A stretch of DNA of 64,000 nt, from the NCBI GenBank assembly GCA_016709225.1, contig JADJEE010000001.1, positions 1,798,001-1,862,000 on the forward strand, read 5' to 3'. This document shows positions 44,718 to 53,910 of the stretch, in pieces. Below the pieces are notes generated by a model. The model was not told the origin of the DNA and did not search any database. It saw only the letters and a list, made by a program, of their open reading frames with translations. A program made the position numbers and the translations under genes. The first letter of the stretch is position 1; the number at the start of each line of letters is the position of its first letter. The stretch comes from Deltaproteobacteria bacterium. Lineage in GTDB: Bacteria; Myxococcota_A; Polyangia; Nannocystales; Nannocystaceae.

Positions 44718-45738
44718 CGGGTCCTTCGATCGTCGGGGGCGAGCTGTGCAGCCCCGGCGACTGCAGCGACTGTAGCGCCTGCGCGAGCGCCTGCGCATCG
44801 CGAACGCCCTCCACCCGCAGCGACACCACGCCACCGCGGGCGACCGCGGCGAGCTCGACCGCGCTGACGCCCGCGACCGACTGCAGCAACGCGCGCTCGA
44901 GCCGACGCAGCTTGGCTGGCTGCGCGCCGCGGACCTGCAGGGTGACGATGCCGCGACGGTGCTGCGCGAGCGCGGTCGCGACCGTCGCAGCGGCATCGAC
45001 CACCGCCGCCTGCACGGCGGCCTCGGCATCGGCACCGAAACCGGCCTTGGTCACGCGCCGCAGCGCGCGACCATCGACGCTGGCGATCAGCTCCACGCGG
45101 GCCGCGAACGAGAACGTGTGGGGGACCGCGCCGAGCGCCGTGCAGGTGAGCGACAGCGACAGCGGCACGCCGTCCTTGCCGGTCGCGCCGGCGGCCGCCA
45201 GCTCGTCTTCGACCCGCGTGCTCGCAGCGTCGGCGGTGCCGCAGGGGCCGCTGGTCTGCACGCCGGCGGCGCTGTACAGCGCGGTGCGATCACTCGGGGC
45301 GGTCGCGACCAATCGCTTGCGCAGGCGCGCGAGATCGATGTCCGCCTCGATCTCGATGCTCACCGCGCCGGCGTCCTCGCGCTCGCTCAGCACGCGGTAG
45401 GCCCCGGTCCACGAGTCCGCGGCCTTGAGCACGGCCTTGCGGGCGGACTTGTCGATGCTGCCCTTGGGCAGCTCGGCGCCCAGCTGATCGAGCGCCGCGG
45501 TGAGTGCGGCCTTGCGGGCCTTGGCGAGCGCGCGCTGGCGGACCGCCGCGTCGCCCTTGTCCTTGGGCTCGGGCGTCGACGCGCCGCTGCCGGCGAACGG
45601 CGCCATGAGCTCGGCGTGGGCGGACGCGGCCGGCCCTGCCCACGCCAGCGTGCAGCCGAGCGCCGCGCGGACGATCCAGCTGCGCACGCCGGGGGCGGTG
45701 CCCGTGCGGGGCGCGAACATCGACGGCACGACGCCCAT
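44692..45738 (-). CDS. Hypothetical secreted protein with LPP20/flagellar-assembly-T-like repeats
   Basis: A 348-aa protein with an N-terminal signal peptide ('IVRAALGCTLAWAGPAASAH'). The first mature part, 'QRALAKARKAALTAALDQLG' followed by 'YRVLSEREDAGAVSIEIEAD', resembles LPP20 or FlgT N-terminal domains, which start with an Ala-rich helix and end with a beta-hairpin. A second alpha/beta part follows ('VTLQVRGAQPAKLRRLERAL'). The assignment is tentative. Start 45738 is used; 45720 is equally possible. It precedes and overlaps the PEGA gene. Confidence 0.6.
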   Translation of the reverse strand: MGVVPSMFAPRTGTAPGVRSWIVRAALGCTLAWAGPAASAHAELMAPFAGSGASTPEPKDKGDAAVRQRALAKARKAALTAALDQLGAELPKGSIDKSARKAVLKAADSWTGAYRVLSEREDAGAVSIEIEADIDLARLRKRLVATAPSDRTALYSAAGVQTSGPCGTADAASTRVEDELAAAGATGKDGVPLSLSLTCTALGAVPHTFSFAARVELIASVDGRALRRVTKAGFGADAEAAVQAAVVDAAATVATALAQHRRGIVTLQVRGAQPAKLRRLERALLQSVAGVSAVELAAVARGGVVSLRVEGVRDAQALAQALQSLQSPGLHSSPPTIEGPDALSIELQ

Positions 45739-45933
45739 GGTGGTCGCGACGCTCGGGGCTTGGCAAGTTTTCGCGAACGCCACCGGGAGCGGGCGCCGCA
45801 GCCCGACCGCACTGGGGTGCGCCCCTGGCCCCGGAACACCGGCGACGCGACCCAAGGCCGCGGGAGCACCCCGGCGTCGCGTCGGGCCGGCTGGGGTGGC
45901 AAAAGCCGCCGGCCTGGGCTACATCGGGCGCGG

Positions 45934-46701
45934 ATGCTGCGTCCTCCGTTTCCCGGCCATCGCCGCTACAGCATCACGCATCGCGCGGTGCAGCGCTTGC
46001 GCGAGCTCGTGCCCCGGCGCGACGACGAGGACGACGAAACCCTGCGCGACCGCCTCGACGCGGCGCTCACCACCGCCGAGAACGACGGCAAGGCCGTGCG
46101 CACGCTCGACGCCATGTTGGGCGAGCCGCAGACGCTGATCCCCGTCACCGACTTCGGCGACACGCTGTACGCCATCATCAAGGAAGAGACGGTCGTGACC
46201 GTGCTGCCGCAGGGCCACGGCGAGGAGATCCTGCAGCGCGGGCTGGCGATGGAGCAGCGCGTGGCCGCCGGCCAACCTGGCTCGCGCGCACCCGAGCGCG
46301 AGCGCGAAGACTGGGACGCCCGCCGACGCTGGCGCCGCGAGACGCCCGGCGCACCGATGGTGGTCGAGCGTCCGTCGCGGGCCCCTGCCACCGCCGATGC
46401 CGAGGGCGCCGCAGGCCCGTCGATGCCGCGCCCCGACGCGCCGCGACTGGCCGACCTGACCATCAGCGCGAAGGTGGTGCCGCTGCCCGAGCGACCGAAG
46501 ATCGAAGGTCCGGTCGGCGAGGCCCTGCGTGACGCGCTCGATCGCGGCCGTCGCAAGGCCGCCGTGGCGGCGCTGCGCGAGGTGCTGGCGACCGCCGAAC
46601 GCGACGGCTCGCTGTTGCCGCTGTGGAACGAGCTCGCCCGCCACGACATCCCGCAGGCGTTGACCATCGGCGATCTGATCGACGCGATCCGCGGGCTGTG
46701 A
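45934..46701 (+). CDS. Hypothetical cytoplasmic protein
   Basis: A 255-aa protein with no export signal. The N-terminal part, 'YSITHRAVQRLRELVPRRDD' then 'LRDRLDAALTTAENDGKAVR' and 'DTLYAIIKEETVVTVLPQGH', looks like a small conserved domain with the feel of a RelE/toxin-like or DUF fold ('VVTVLPQG'). A charged, Pro-rich middle and a helical C-terminal domain ('ALRDALDRGRRKAAVAALRE') follow. No family is firmly recognised. It is convergent with ruvA, with a strong hairpin between. Confidence 0.6.
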   Translation: MLRPPFPGHRRYSITHRAVQRLRELVPRRDDEDDETLRDRLDAALTTAENDGKAVRTLDAMLGEPQTLIPVTDFGDTLYAIIKEETVVTVLPQGHGEEILQRGLAMEQRVAAGQPGSRAPEREREDWDARRRWRRETPGAPMVVERPSRAPATADAEGAAGPSMPRPDAPRLADLTISAKVVPLPERPKIEGPVGEALRDALDRGRRKAAVAALREVLATAERDGSLLPLWNELARHDIPQALTIGDLIDAIRGL

Positions 46702-46707
46702 CGCCGC

Positions 46708-46732
46708 GCGGCCGCGTGACGCTCACGGCCGC
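46708..46732. terminator. Strong GC hairpin between convergent genes
   Basis: GCGGCC(GC)GTGA pairs with TCACGGCCGC around loop CGC: ten pairs with a two-base bulge. It lies between the hypothetical gene stop and overlaps the ruvA stop. It probably terminates transcription from both sides. Confidence 0.5.
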
Positions 46733-47343
46733 GACATCAGCTGCGCGAGCGCCCTTCGCACCAGCGCGTCGAGCGAGGGCTGCTCGCCGTCGTCGACCTT
46801 GGTGAGCGCCGCGTCGACGTCCTTCACCTTCCAGCCGAGGTTGACCAGCACGGCGCGAGCGTCGTCGGCGAAGCTCGACCCGTCGGGCGTGACCGGCTGA
46901 CTCGGCGCGCGGCCGCTGCCGAGCTGGTCGCGCAGCACGCCGACCTTGTCCTTCAGGTCGAGGAGGATGCGCTCCGCGGTGCGCTTGCCGACCCCCGGGA
47001 TGCGCTCGAGCAGCGTGCGCTGCTCGCCCTCGATGGCCGCCAGCAGCTCCGCCAGCGGGAACCCGCCGAGCACACCGATGGCGAGCTTGGGCCCGACCTG
47101 CGGCACACCCAGCAGCAACCGGAACGCGCGGCGCTCGATGGGATCGGCGAAGCCGAACAGCGCCAACGCGTCCTCGCGCACGTGGGTGTGGATCCACAGC
47201 GCGCAGGGCCGGCCGCACTCGGGCACCGCCGCGAGGGTCTGCAGCGAGACCGCGATCTGATAGCCGACGCCGCCGACGTCGAGGATGACCTCGCCGGCAA
47301 TCGGCTCGCGCGCAAACACAGTGCCGGACAGCCAGCCGATCAT
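46723..47343 (-). CDS. ruvA: Holliday junction branch migration protein RuvA
   Basis: A 206-aa RuvA of normal length. Domain I: 'MIGWLSGTVFAREPIAGEVI' and 'LDVGGVGYQIAVS'. Domain II has the two helix-hairpin-helix motifs, 'LLLGVPQVGPKLAIGVLGGF' and 'LLERIPGVGKRTAERILLDL'. Domain III at the C-terminus ('DARAVLVNLGWKVKDVDAAL') binds RuvB. It recognises four-way DNA junctions. ruvB is not in this window. It lies 78 bases downstream of ruvC. Confidence 0.97.
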   Translation of the reverse strand: MIGWLSGTVFAREPIAGEVILDVGGVGYQIAVSLQTLAAVPECGRPCALWIHTHVREDALALFGFADPIERRAFRLLLGVPQVGPKLAIGVLGGFPLAELLAAIEGEQRTLLERIPGVGKRTAERILLDLKDKVGVLRDQLGSGRAPSQPVTPDGSSFADDARAVLVNLGWKVKDVDAALTKVDDGEQPSLDALVRRALAQLMSRP

Positions 47344-47421
47344 CTGGGGCGGACGTTGCCACGTGTGACGGCGCGACGCCAGCGTCCGGGGTGCGAGGGC
47401 TCGCGTCGGTGTCCGTTGGCG

Positions 47422-47940
47422 TCAGCTGCGGACCAGCGCGTGGCAGCACGCGATCGCCAGGGCATCGGCGGCATCCGCCGCGGGCGGCCGCACCAGCTCG
47501 AACAGCAGCTGCACGCGCTGGGCGATCGCCGCCTTGGTCGCGGCGCCGTGCCCCGCGATCATGCGCTTGACGTAGGCCGGCGCGTACTCGTGGCTGGCCA
47601 TGCCGTGCTGCGCGGCCAGCAGCATCACCGCACCGCGGGCCTGCCCGAGCGCCAGCGCGCTGGCGGGGTTCTTGCCCCCGAAGGCCTTCTCGATCGCGCA
47701 CTCGCGGGGTGCGAACTCCGTGATCACCTCGGCGAGATCGGTCGCGATCGCGAACAGTCGGGTCGCGATGTCGCCGGTCGGCGCCTTGATCACGCCGCAC
47801 TCGAGGTAGTGCAGGCGCGGTCGGCCGGCGGCCCACACCGCCTCGATGACGGCGTAGCCCAGGCGCAGCGTGCCGGGGTCGATGCCGAGGATGCGCGCGC
47901 CCGCCGGGGCCGCCGCGCCGACGCTGCGCGGTGCCGTCAT
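47422..47940 (-). CDS. ruvC: Crossover junction endodeoxyribonuclease RuvC
   Basis: A 172-aa RuvC with the RNase H-like fold: 'ILGIDPGTLRLGYAVIE' with the first catalytic Asp21, 'ECAIEKAFGGKNPASALALG' with Glu, and 'KAAIAQRVQLLFELVRPPAA' then 'DAADALAIACCHAL' with the C-terminal acidic pair. It cuts Holliday junctions symmetrically. The start codon overlaps the stop of the helicase gene upstream (ATGA), so the two are coupled. Confidence 0.97.
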   Translation of the reverse strand: MTAPRSVGAAAPAGARILGIDPGTLRLGYAVIEAVWAAGRPRLHYLECGVIKAPTGDIATRLFAIATDLAEVITEFAPRECAIEKAFGGKNPASALALGQARGAVMLLAAQHGMASHEYAPAYVKRMIAGHGAATKAAIAQRVQLLFELVRPPAADAADALAIACCHALVRS

Positions 47941-50168
47941 ACCACCACGCTGCCCAACGCCTCGCGCAGGCGACGGGCCAGGCCGGTGTGACGTCGCGCG
48001 CCGTCGGTGCGCGCGATGGCCTGATCGATGGCCCGCGGATCGCCGACCACCACGCACAGCGCCCGCGCGCGCGTGATCGCGGTGTAGAGCAGGTTGCGTC
48101 GCAGCATCACGTGGTGCTCCGGCAGCAGCGTGACGATCACCGCCGGAAACTCGCTGCCCTGGCTCTTGTGGATCGACACCGCATAGGCCAGCCCCAGCGC
48201 GGTCGCCTCGTGGCCGACGTAGCCGACCTTGATGCCGTCCATGTCGACGACCAACGACTTCGTGCCCGGGTCGACCGACGCGACCCGACCGACGTCGCCG
48301 TTGAACACGCCCTTGCCGTAGTCGTTGCGGGTCTGCATCACGCGATCGCCGACCCGGAAGCGACGCAGCACCTGCCCGCGCGCGCCCTCGACCGTGAGCT
48401 CGGGCATCCCGGCGGTGTGGCGGGCCGACAGCGCCTCGTTGAGCGCCTCGGTGCCGGCGCGGCCCTTGTGCATCGGACACAGCAGCTGCACGTCGCGGGC
48501 GCCGTCGAGCCCATAGGCCTCGGGGATGCGCTCGGTCGCGAGCCGCACGCACAGCTCGTGGGCGTGCTCGGCGGAGCGCGCGTGGACGACGAAGAACTCG
48601 CCCTTGCCATCGCGGCCGGGCTCGTCGGTGCGCAGGCGATCGCCGTGCAGGATGCGGTGCGCGTTCTCGACGATGGTGCTGCCCGCGGCCTGGCGGAACA
48701 CCTCCGACAGTCGCACGTGCGACAGCGGCGAGCCCGGACTCTGCGCCGCCGTCACGATGTCGCACAGCACGTTGCCCGGTCCCACCGACGGCAGCTGATC
48801 GCCATCGCCCACCACCACCAGCCGGTGCGCGGGGGTGAGTGCGCCGAACAACGCGGCGGCGAGCTGCACGTCGAGCATCGAGCTCTCGTCGACCACCAAC
48901 AGGCCCGGCGGCAGCGGGTTGCCCGGCCCGTAGGCGAAGCGGCCGGTCTCGGGCTGGAACTCGAGCATGCGATGTACGGTCTTGGCCGCGTGGCCGGCGG
49001 CCTGCTCGAGTCGCTTGGCGGCGCGACCGGTCGGCGCGCACAGGATCAGCGGCTCGTGGTGGGCCCGCGCCAACGCCAGGATCTCGCGCACGACCGTGCT
49101 CTTGCCGGTGCCGGGGCCACCGGTGAGGATCACGACACCGTGGTCCGCGACCGCGCGCACGGCCTCGACCTGCCCCGCGCTGAGGTGCGGCGGCAGCTCG
49201 ACCAGACTCCAGTGGGACCGCGGCGCCAGGGCGATGGTCGCGAGCGCCTCGACGACCGCCTGCTCGGCGGCCACCAGCTGCGGTGAGAAGCACAGCGGCG
49301 TGTCGTCGTTGCCGTACTCGAGCAGCAGGTCACCGGCCTCGACCATGCGCTCGCCGGCGTCGCGCACCGGATCCTCACCGACCCCGAGCGCCATCGCGGC
49401 CTTGCGCACGAGCACCTCGATCGGCAGCGCACAGTTGCCGTCCTGCTCGGCGGTCTCCATCGCGTGCAAGATGCCGGCCTCGATGCGCTCGGGGCTGTCG
49501 GGCGCGAGGCCCAACGTCCGCGCCATGCGATCGGCGGTGGTGAAGCCGATGCCCCGCACCTCGCGGGCCAATCGATACGGCCGCGACTGCACCACCGTGA
49601 TGGCCTCACTGCCGAAGCGCTCGAGGATCGGCGCGGCCAACCACGCTGGCAGATCGAGCTCGAGCAGCTGCGACTCGAGCTGTGCCAGCGGACCGACCTG
49701 CTGGGCGTGGTGTTCGATGACCTTCTCGAGCGTGCGGGCGCCGATGCCCTCGATCTCGAGCAGCCGCCGCGGTTGGCTGTCGAGGATCGACAGCGTGTCG
49801 AGCCCGAAGCGCGCGACGATGCGGGCGGCCATCACGTCCTTGATGCCGGGGTAGCGGGTCAAGCGACGCTCGATGCCGGCGAGCGTGGTCGGCACCTCGA
49901 CCTGCAGGCGGTCGACCCGGAACTGCTTGCCGTGGCTGGGGTGCTGCTCCCAGTCGCCGTGGGCGACCACCTGCGCCCCGACCTCGGGCAACAGCATGCG
50001 CCCGACCGCGGTCACCAGCTCGGTGTGACCGCGCACCGACAGCCGCAGCACGGTGTAGCGCGTGCGCTCGTCGTGATAGACGACGCGCTCGACGGTGCCG
50101 TCGAGGCTCGGCGCCGCCGCGGGCACGGTACTCGGCGAAGGACCCACCATCGCTTCCGCGCGCAGCAT
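47937..50168 (-). CDS. recD2: RecD2-type ATP-dependent DNA helicase
   Basis: A 743-aa helicase with the RecD2 layout. The N-terminal part has OB-like and helix-hairpin-helix segments ('YPGIKDVMAARIVARFG', 'LLEIEGIGARTLEKVIEHHA', 'VRGIGFTTADRMARTLGL'). The superfamily 1B motor carries Walker A 'LTGGPGTGKSTVVREI', 'CAPTGRAAKRL', Walker B 'LLVVDESSMLDV', 'VGDGDQLPSVGPGNVL' and the late motif 'AVSIHKSQGSEFPAVIV'. It unwinds 5'-3' and acts in repair without RecBC. The ATG at 50168 is used; 50150 is an alternative. Confidence 0.94.
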   Translation of the reverse strand: MLRAEAMVGPSPSTVPAAAPSLDGTVERVVYHDERTRYTVLRLSVRGHTELVTAVGRMLLPEVGAQVVAHGDWEQHPSHGKQFRVDRLQVEVPTTLAGIERRLTRYPGIKDVMAARIVARFGLDTLSILDSQPRRLLEIEGIGARTLEKVIEHHAQQVGPLAQLESQLLELDLPAWLAAPILERFGSEAITVVQSRPYRLAREVRGIGFTTADRMARTLGLAPDSPERIEAGILHAMETAEQDGNCALPIEVLVRKAAMALGVGEDPVRDAGERMVEAGDLLLEYGNDDTPLCFSPQLVAAEQAVVEALATIALAPRSHWSLVELPPHLSAGQVEAVRAVADHGVVILTGGPGTGKSTVVREILALARAHHEPLILCAPTGRAAKRLEQAAGHAAKTVHRMLEFQPETGRFAYGPGNPLPPGLLVVDESSMLDVQLAAALFGALTPAHRLVVVGDGDQLPSVGPGNVLCDIVTAAQSPGSPLSHVRLSEVFRQAAGSTIVENAHRILHGDRLRTDEPGRDGKGEFFVVHARSAEHAHELCVRLATERIPEAYGLDGARDVQLLCPMHKGRAGTEALNEALSARHTAGMPELTVEGARGQVLRRFRVGDRVMQTRNDYGKGVFNGDVGRVASVDPGTKSLVVDMDGIKVGYVGHEATALGLAYAVSIHKSQGSEFPAVIVTLLPEHHVMLRRNLLYTAITRARALCVVVGDPRAIDQAIARTDGARRHTGLARRLREALGSVVV

Positions 50169-50252
50169 GACCCAGGCGACCGGCGACGCGCCAGTCGGGA
50201 CCGCGGGCGGCCGTCGCGGTGGGCCGGCGAGGGGTACTGCGCCGCCGCGCGC

Positions 50253-51500
50253 TCAGACGCGGTGCGGCGTCGGCGGTGGGCTCCAGCCACCGAGGATCGT
50301 CGCGAGCGTGGCGAGGCGATCCTGCCCCCACAGCAGCACCGGCGAAGCGCCGTCGCGGGTGATCTCGTAGCTCGGCACGCCGCAGGCGCCCGCGTCGCGG
50401 GCCGCGTCGGTGTTGGCCCGCAGCGCCTGCTTGGCCGCCGCGCCGCCGGCCTGCGCGAGCAGCTCGCGGGCGTCGAAGCCGGCCGCGGCGAGCACCGCCG
50501 CCAGGCCCTCGGCCTCGTCGATGCGACGGTCGTCGACCCAGGCGGCGCGGTGGATCGCGGGCGCGGTCGCGGGCGCGACCACGATCACGCGCTGGGCCAG
50601 CAGCGAGCGCAGCGGGAACACGCTGGGGAAGCGAAACGGCACCCCCCACGCGGCGGCCCACTGCGCGAGGTCCTCGCGGACCCACGCCTGCTTCGCCGCG
50701 TGCATCTCGAACAGCGGCACGTCGGCGGTGCCGATCTCGCGGAAGAGCGCGCCGAGCAGCACCGGCACCGGCACGAGCGTGGCCGCGGCCGCTGCACACA
50801 CGCGCTCCAGCTGCGTGAAGGCCAGGTAGCTGTACGGGCTCGCGACGTCGAAGAAGAAGCGGACGCGCGCCGGCGCGGCCTCGCCACCCTCGGCGATCGC
50901 CGCGGCCTCGTCGCGCGGGGCCCCGCCGAGTGCGCGCGCCAGCAGGCCCATGCGATCGCAGCCCCAGATCCGCACGTCACCGCGGACGAAGGTCGGCACG
51001 CCGAAGACGCCGGCGGCCGCGGCCTCGTCGGTGCGCGCGCGCAGCTCGGCCTTCACCGCCGGGTCGTCGACGCACGCGGCCGACATGCCGAATCGACGCG
51101 CGATGGCCTCGAGCACCGCCGGATCGGCGACGTCCTGCCCGTGCTGCCAGTAGGCCTCGAACAGCGCGGCCGACAGCGCCTGGCGCTGCTCGCTGCGCGC
51201 TGCCACGACCAGACGCATCGCGGCGACCGTGCGCCGCGGATGTTCGGCCGGCACCGCGAAGGTGCGCCCGTGCAGGGCGGCCTGGCGCACGATGTCGGCG
51301 CGGGTCATGGCCGCGCGCGCCGGCGCGTAGGTGCGATTGGGATCGTCGGGCCCACCGTGGGCGCGCAGCAAGCCGCCGAGCAGCACCGGTGACCAATGCA
51401 CCGACAGCCCGCAGGCCGCCGCGAGCCCGTCGACGCGCAGCGACGCCATCGCGGCGTAGGGACAGACGATGTCGTAGAAGAAGCGCAGCGGCGCGCTCAC
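50253..51500 (-). CDS. Tandem fusion of two DsbA/HCCA-isomerase-like domains
   Basis: A 415-aa cytoplasmic protein made of two related thioredoxin-fold domains of the 2-hydroxychromene-2-carboxylate isomerase (DsbA-like) type. Domain 1 starts 'LRFFYDIVCPYAAMASLRVD' and closes with 'GVFGVPTFVRGDVRIWGCDR'. Domain 2 starts 'VRFFFDVASPYSYLAFTQLE' and closes with 'GACGVPSYEI' and 'LLWGQDRLATL'. Domain 2 keeps the Ser-Pro-Tyr of glutathione-dependent isomerases, domain 1 has Cys-Pro-Tyr. Single-domain enzymes are about 200 aa, so this is a full duplication. Its start overlaps the lipoprotein gene stop by 4 bases. Confidence 0.85.
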   Translation of the reverse strand: MSAPLRFFYDIVCPYAAMASLRVDGLAAACGLSVHWSPVLLGGLLRAHGGPDDPNRTYAPARAAMTRADIVRQAALHGRTFAVPAEHPRRTVAAMRLVVAARSEQRQALSAALFEAYWQHGQDVADPAVLEAIARRFGMSAACVDDPAVKAELRARTDEAAAAGVFGVPTFVRGDVRIWGCDRMGLLARALGGAPRDEAAAIAEGGEAAPARVRFFFDVASPYSYLAFTQLERVCAAAAATLVPVPVLLGALFREIGTADVPLFEMHAAKQAWVREDLAQWAAAWGVPFRFPSVFPLRSLLAQRVIVVAPATAPAIHRAAWVDDRRIDEAEGLAAVLAAAGFDARELLAQAGGAAAKQALRANTDAARDAGACGVPSYEITRDGASPVLLWGQDRLATLATILGGWSPPPTPHRV

Positions 51501-53116
51501 GGCTCGTCGACCCCGGCGTAGCCGAGCTCGCCGCCCATGGGTCGCGAGGTGCCGTCGATGTCGAGCGGCGGATCACCATCGAGCCACAGCGCGACCGCAC
51601 CGAACGGCGAGGTCGGACCGTCATCGAGCCGCATGTCGCCCTCGTTGGGATTGACGAACCAGTTCTCGTCGTAGGCCCCGATCAGCACCGAGCCGACGCC
51701 GACGAAGTTCGCGGTGTCGAGCGCGTTGGTCTCGAAGTCGAGGGTGAAGCAGTCGATGTCGATCGAGCCGGTCGACAGGCCGCTGAAGATGCTGTTGCGC
51801 ACGTCGCCGGTGGCCGACAGGCACTGCAGGTTGTCGTCGCCGATCGCGTCGTTGCCGGCGACCGTGCTGTACAACGCGTGCAGCTCGGCGTACTGCAGGT
51901 TGATGCCGGGGCCGTGCACGCCATCGCCGTTCTCGTCGACCGCGGCGTTCTGCAGCACCAGGCTTCCGCCGAGCTGGCGGATGCCGCCGCCGGGGTTGTT
52001 GTGCACCGACGATCGCCGCAGCGTCACGTCGCAGGGTCCGACCCCGAACAGGCCGTGGTCGACGTTGTTGCGCAGCTCGCTGTCGTCGAGCCACAGCGTC
52101 GCGTCGCTGCAGGTCGCGCCGTGGGTCTGCAGGTTGTTGCGCACGCGCACGCCGTCGAGGTAGACGACGCCGCCGGCGACCTCGAGGTTGGGTGCGTCGA
52201 CGCCGTTGGCGCCCGTGATCTGCACCAGACCCGTGCCGCGGATCGCCACCGTGCCCCCGGTGAAGACCGCGTTCTCGGCATACGCGACGCCGCCGGCCAG
52301 TCGCACCGTGACCGACGCGTCTTCCGGCACCGCGGCCAGCGTCGCGGCCAGCGAACACGCCGGGGTCGCCATGCTGCCGTCACCGGGGCAGGCCGCCCCG
52401 GCGCTGACGTAGACCACCGTGTCGGCCGGGAAGCACTCGCCCTGCAGCGGGTCGGTCGGCGCGACGTGGCACGCGGTGTCGCACTCATCGTGCTCGGTGC
52501 ACGGCACGCAGCGGCCGATCGGATCGCACACCGGCGTCGCACCCTGACAGAAGTCGTCGCCACCGGCACCGCAGCCCTCGCAGCGATCCGTGACGGGGTT
52601 GCAAAACGGCGTGCGCGCGTCGACCAGGCCGCAGAAGTCATCGCCGCCACCGACCGTGCAACCACCGCAGATGCCGTTGACGCAGTACGCCTGGGCGGGG
52701 TCGACGGCCTCGCAGTCCTCGTCGAGCTGGCCCTCTTCGTTGCACGACACCACCGATGTGCCGCCCGACGATCCGCTCGAGTCGGCGACCACACCGCTCG
52801 AACTCTCGCCGCCGCTGCTGCTGCTGCTGCTGCCGCCGCTACTGCTGCTGGTGTCGGAGGGATCGACGTTGGTGTCGGCGGCGCTCATGCCCTCGGGCGA
52901 GCACGACGGCGGCGGCAGCTGCCCCACGCAGCCCTGGAACTGGCTGGCGGGCACGCACACGTTGCAGAACGGCCGCGTGGGGGTGGCCGCGCGGCAGGTC
53001 GCATCGCCTTGCAGGTCGACGCAGTGCGGCACCAGCTGCGGCTGCTTGCCGACGGTGTCGACGTTGCACGCGCCGAGCAGGCCGAGCGCGGTGGCGAAGA
53101 GCAGCCGCCGCTGCAT
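51497..53116 (-). CDS. Right-handed beta-helix lipoprotein with Cys-rich N-part
   Basis: A 539-aa predicted surface lipoprotein. Start 53116 gives a compact signal peptide with lipobox 'LGLLGAC'; the ATG at 53161 would add 15 residues. A Cys-rich segment and a Ser/Gly linker are followed by three short Cys modules ('CNPVTDRCEGCGAGGDDFC'). From about residue 275 the sequence shows parallel beta-helix turns: 'VAIRGTGLVQITGANG', 'VYLDGVRVRNNL', 'LWLDDSELRNNVDHGLFGV', 'VTLRRSSVHNNPGGGI'. Such proteins are adhesins or polysaccharide-acting. No catalytic residues can be assigned. Confidence 0.8.
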   Translation of the reverse strand: MQRRLLFATALGLLGACNVDTVGKQPQLVPHCVDLQGDATCRAATPTRPFCNVCVPASQFQGCVGQLPPPSCSPEGMSAADTNVDPSDTSSSSGGSSSSSSGGESSSGVVADSSGSSGGTSVVSCNEEGQLDEDCEAVDPAQAYCVNGICGGCTVGGGDDFCGLVDARTPFCNPVTDRCEGCGAGGDDFCQGATPVCDPIGRCVPCTEHDECDTACHVAPTDPLQGECFPADTVVYVSAGAACPGDGSMATPACSLAATLAAVPEDASVTVRLAGGVAYAENAVFTGGTVAIRGTGLVQITGANGVDAPNLEVAGGVVYLDGVRVRNNLQTHGATCSDATLWLDDSELRNNVDHGLFGVGPCDVTLRRSSVHNNPGGGIRQLGGSLVLQNAAVDENGDGVHGPGINLQYAELHALYSTVAGNDAIGDDNLQCLSATGDVRNSIFSGLSTGSIDIDCFTLDFETNALDTANFVGVGSVLIGAYDENWFVNPNEGDMRLDDGPTSPFGAVALWLDGDPPLDIDGTSRPMGGELGYAGVDEP

Positions 53117-53483
53117 CCGCGACGAACCGAGACGAGGGCGCGCGCCCCAAGCGAAGTCCATGGCCACAGCATACCACCGGCGCCGGCCGCAGCCGCCACG
53201 CGCGTGGGTCGACGGTGCCAGGTCGCACACTTTCGCCGACTTCGGGGGCGCGGGCGGGCGAGCGTCGGACGGCTGTCGCGATCGGACCCATGCCGGGCCT
53301 GCCGCGCACGTAAGCGCCGTGATCGCCACGCGCGTGCCCGCGAATCAAACGCGGCGACGCCCCGTCGGCTGGTACATGGCCACCGCAGCAACCGTCGCGT
53401 CGGCAAGCCGCGCGAGCTCGGCTCGCGATCGGCTCGCACCACGCGCCTACGAACTCCCGCCACGGCGTCGTGCGCCCCTGCCG
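53117..53483. other. Intergenic region between divergent genes
   Basis: 367 bases without a supported gene. A TATGCT box on the minus strand lies close before the alternative start of the beta-helix lipoprotein. On the plus strand an in-frame ATG at 53376 could lengthen the next ORF, but the codons between look unconstrained. No repeat or hairpin stands out. Confidence 0.4.
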
Positions 53484-53859
53484 ATGCTGTCCTCGATGTT
53501 GGTCGACGACGACGACGACACGCTGTCGCAGCTGGCCGCGCAGGCGCTGCGCTCGTGCACGCCGACCCAGCGCCGCGACGAGATCCTCGCGGTGCTGCCG
53601 ACGTCGCTGGTGGTTCACGTCGCGCGACCGCGTCCCTCCGCGGCAGGCCCCGCGCGCGGCGATGCACGGGCGTGGCTGATGGGCGCGATGGCGACCGCGG
53701 CGGTGCTGTGCCTGGTGCTGCTCGCGGCGCTCGCGTGGCGGCGGGCCCCCAACGCAGGTGCAGGTCGAGGCCGCACCCGCGACGCTCGCGGCCCACCGCG
53801 GCGTCGCGCCCCATCCCGAGGCCGCGATCGCGACGCGGCATCGCACCGCCGGCGGCTAG
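53484..53859 (+). pseudogene. Small membrane protein ORF with apparent -1/+1 frameshift
   Basis: From the ATG at 53484 the frame encodes an acidic start ('MLSSMLVDDDDDTLSQLAAQ'), a helical part ('CTPTQRRDEILAVLP') and one membrane helix ('MATAAVLCLVLLAALAWRR'). After the run of five C at 53746-53750 the frame turns into Arg-rich noise that runs into the opposite gene. Removing one base there gives 'APTQVQVEAAPATLAAHRG' and a stop at 53857-53859, just before the convergent gene. This looks like a recent frameshift or a sequencing error in one small gene. The function is unknown. Confidence 0.45.
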
Positions 53860-53910
53860 AGGCGCGGTCAGGGCGGTGTCATGGCCCATCACCATCGCTG
53901 TGTCGAGGTA

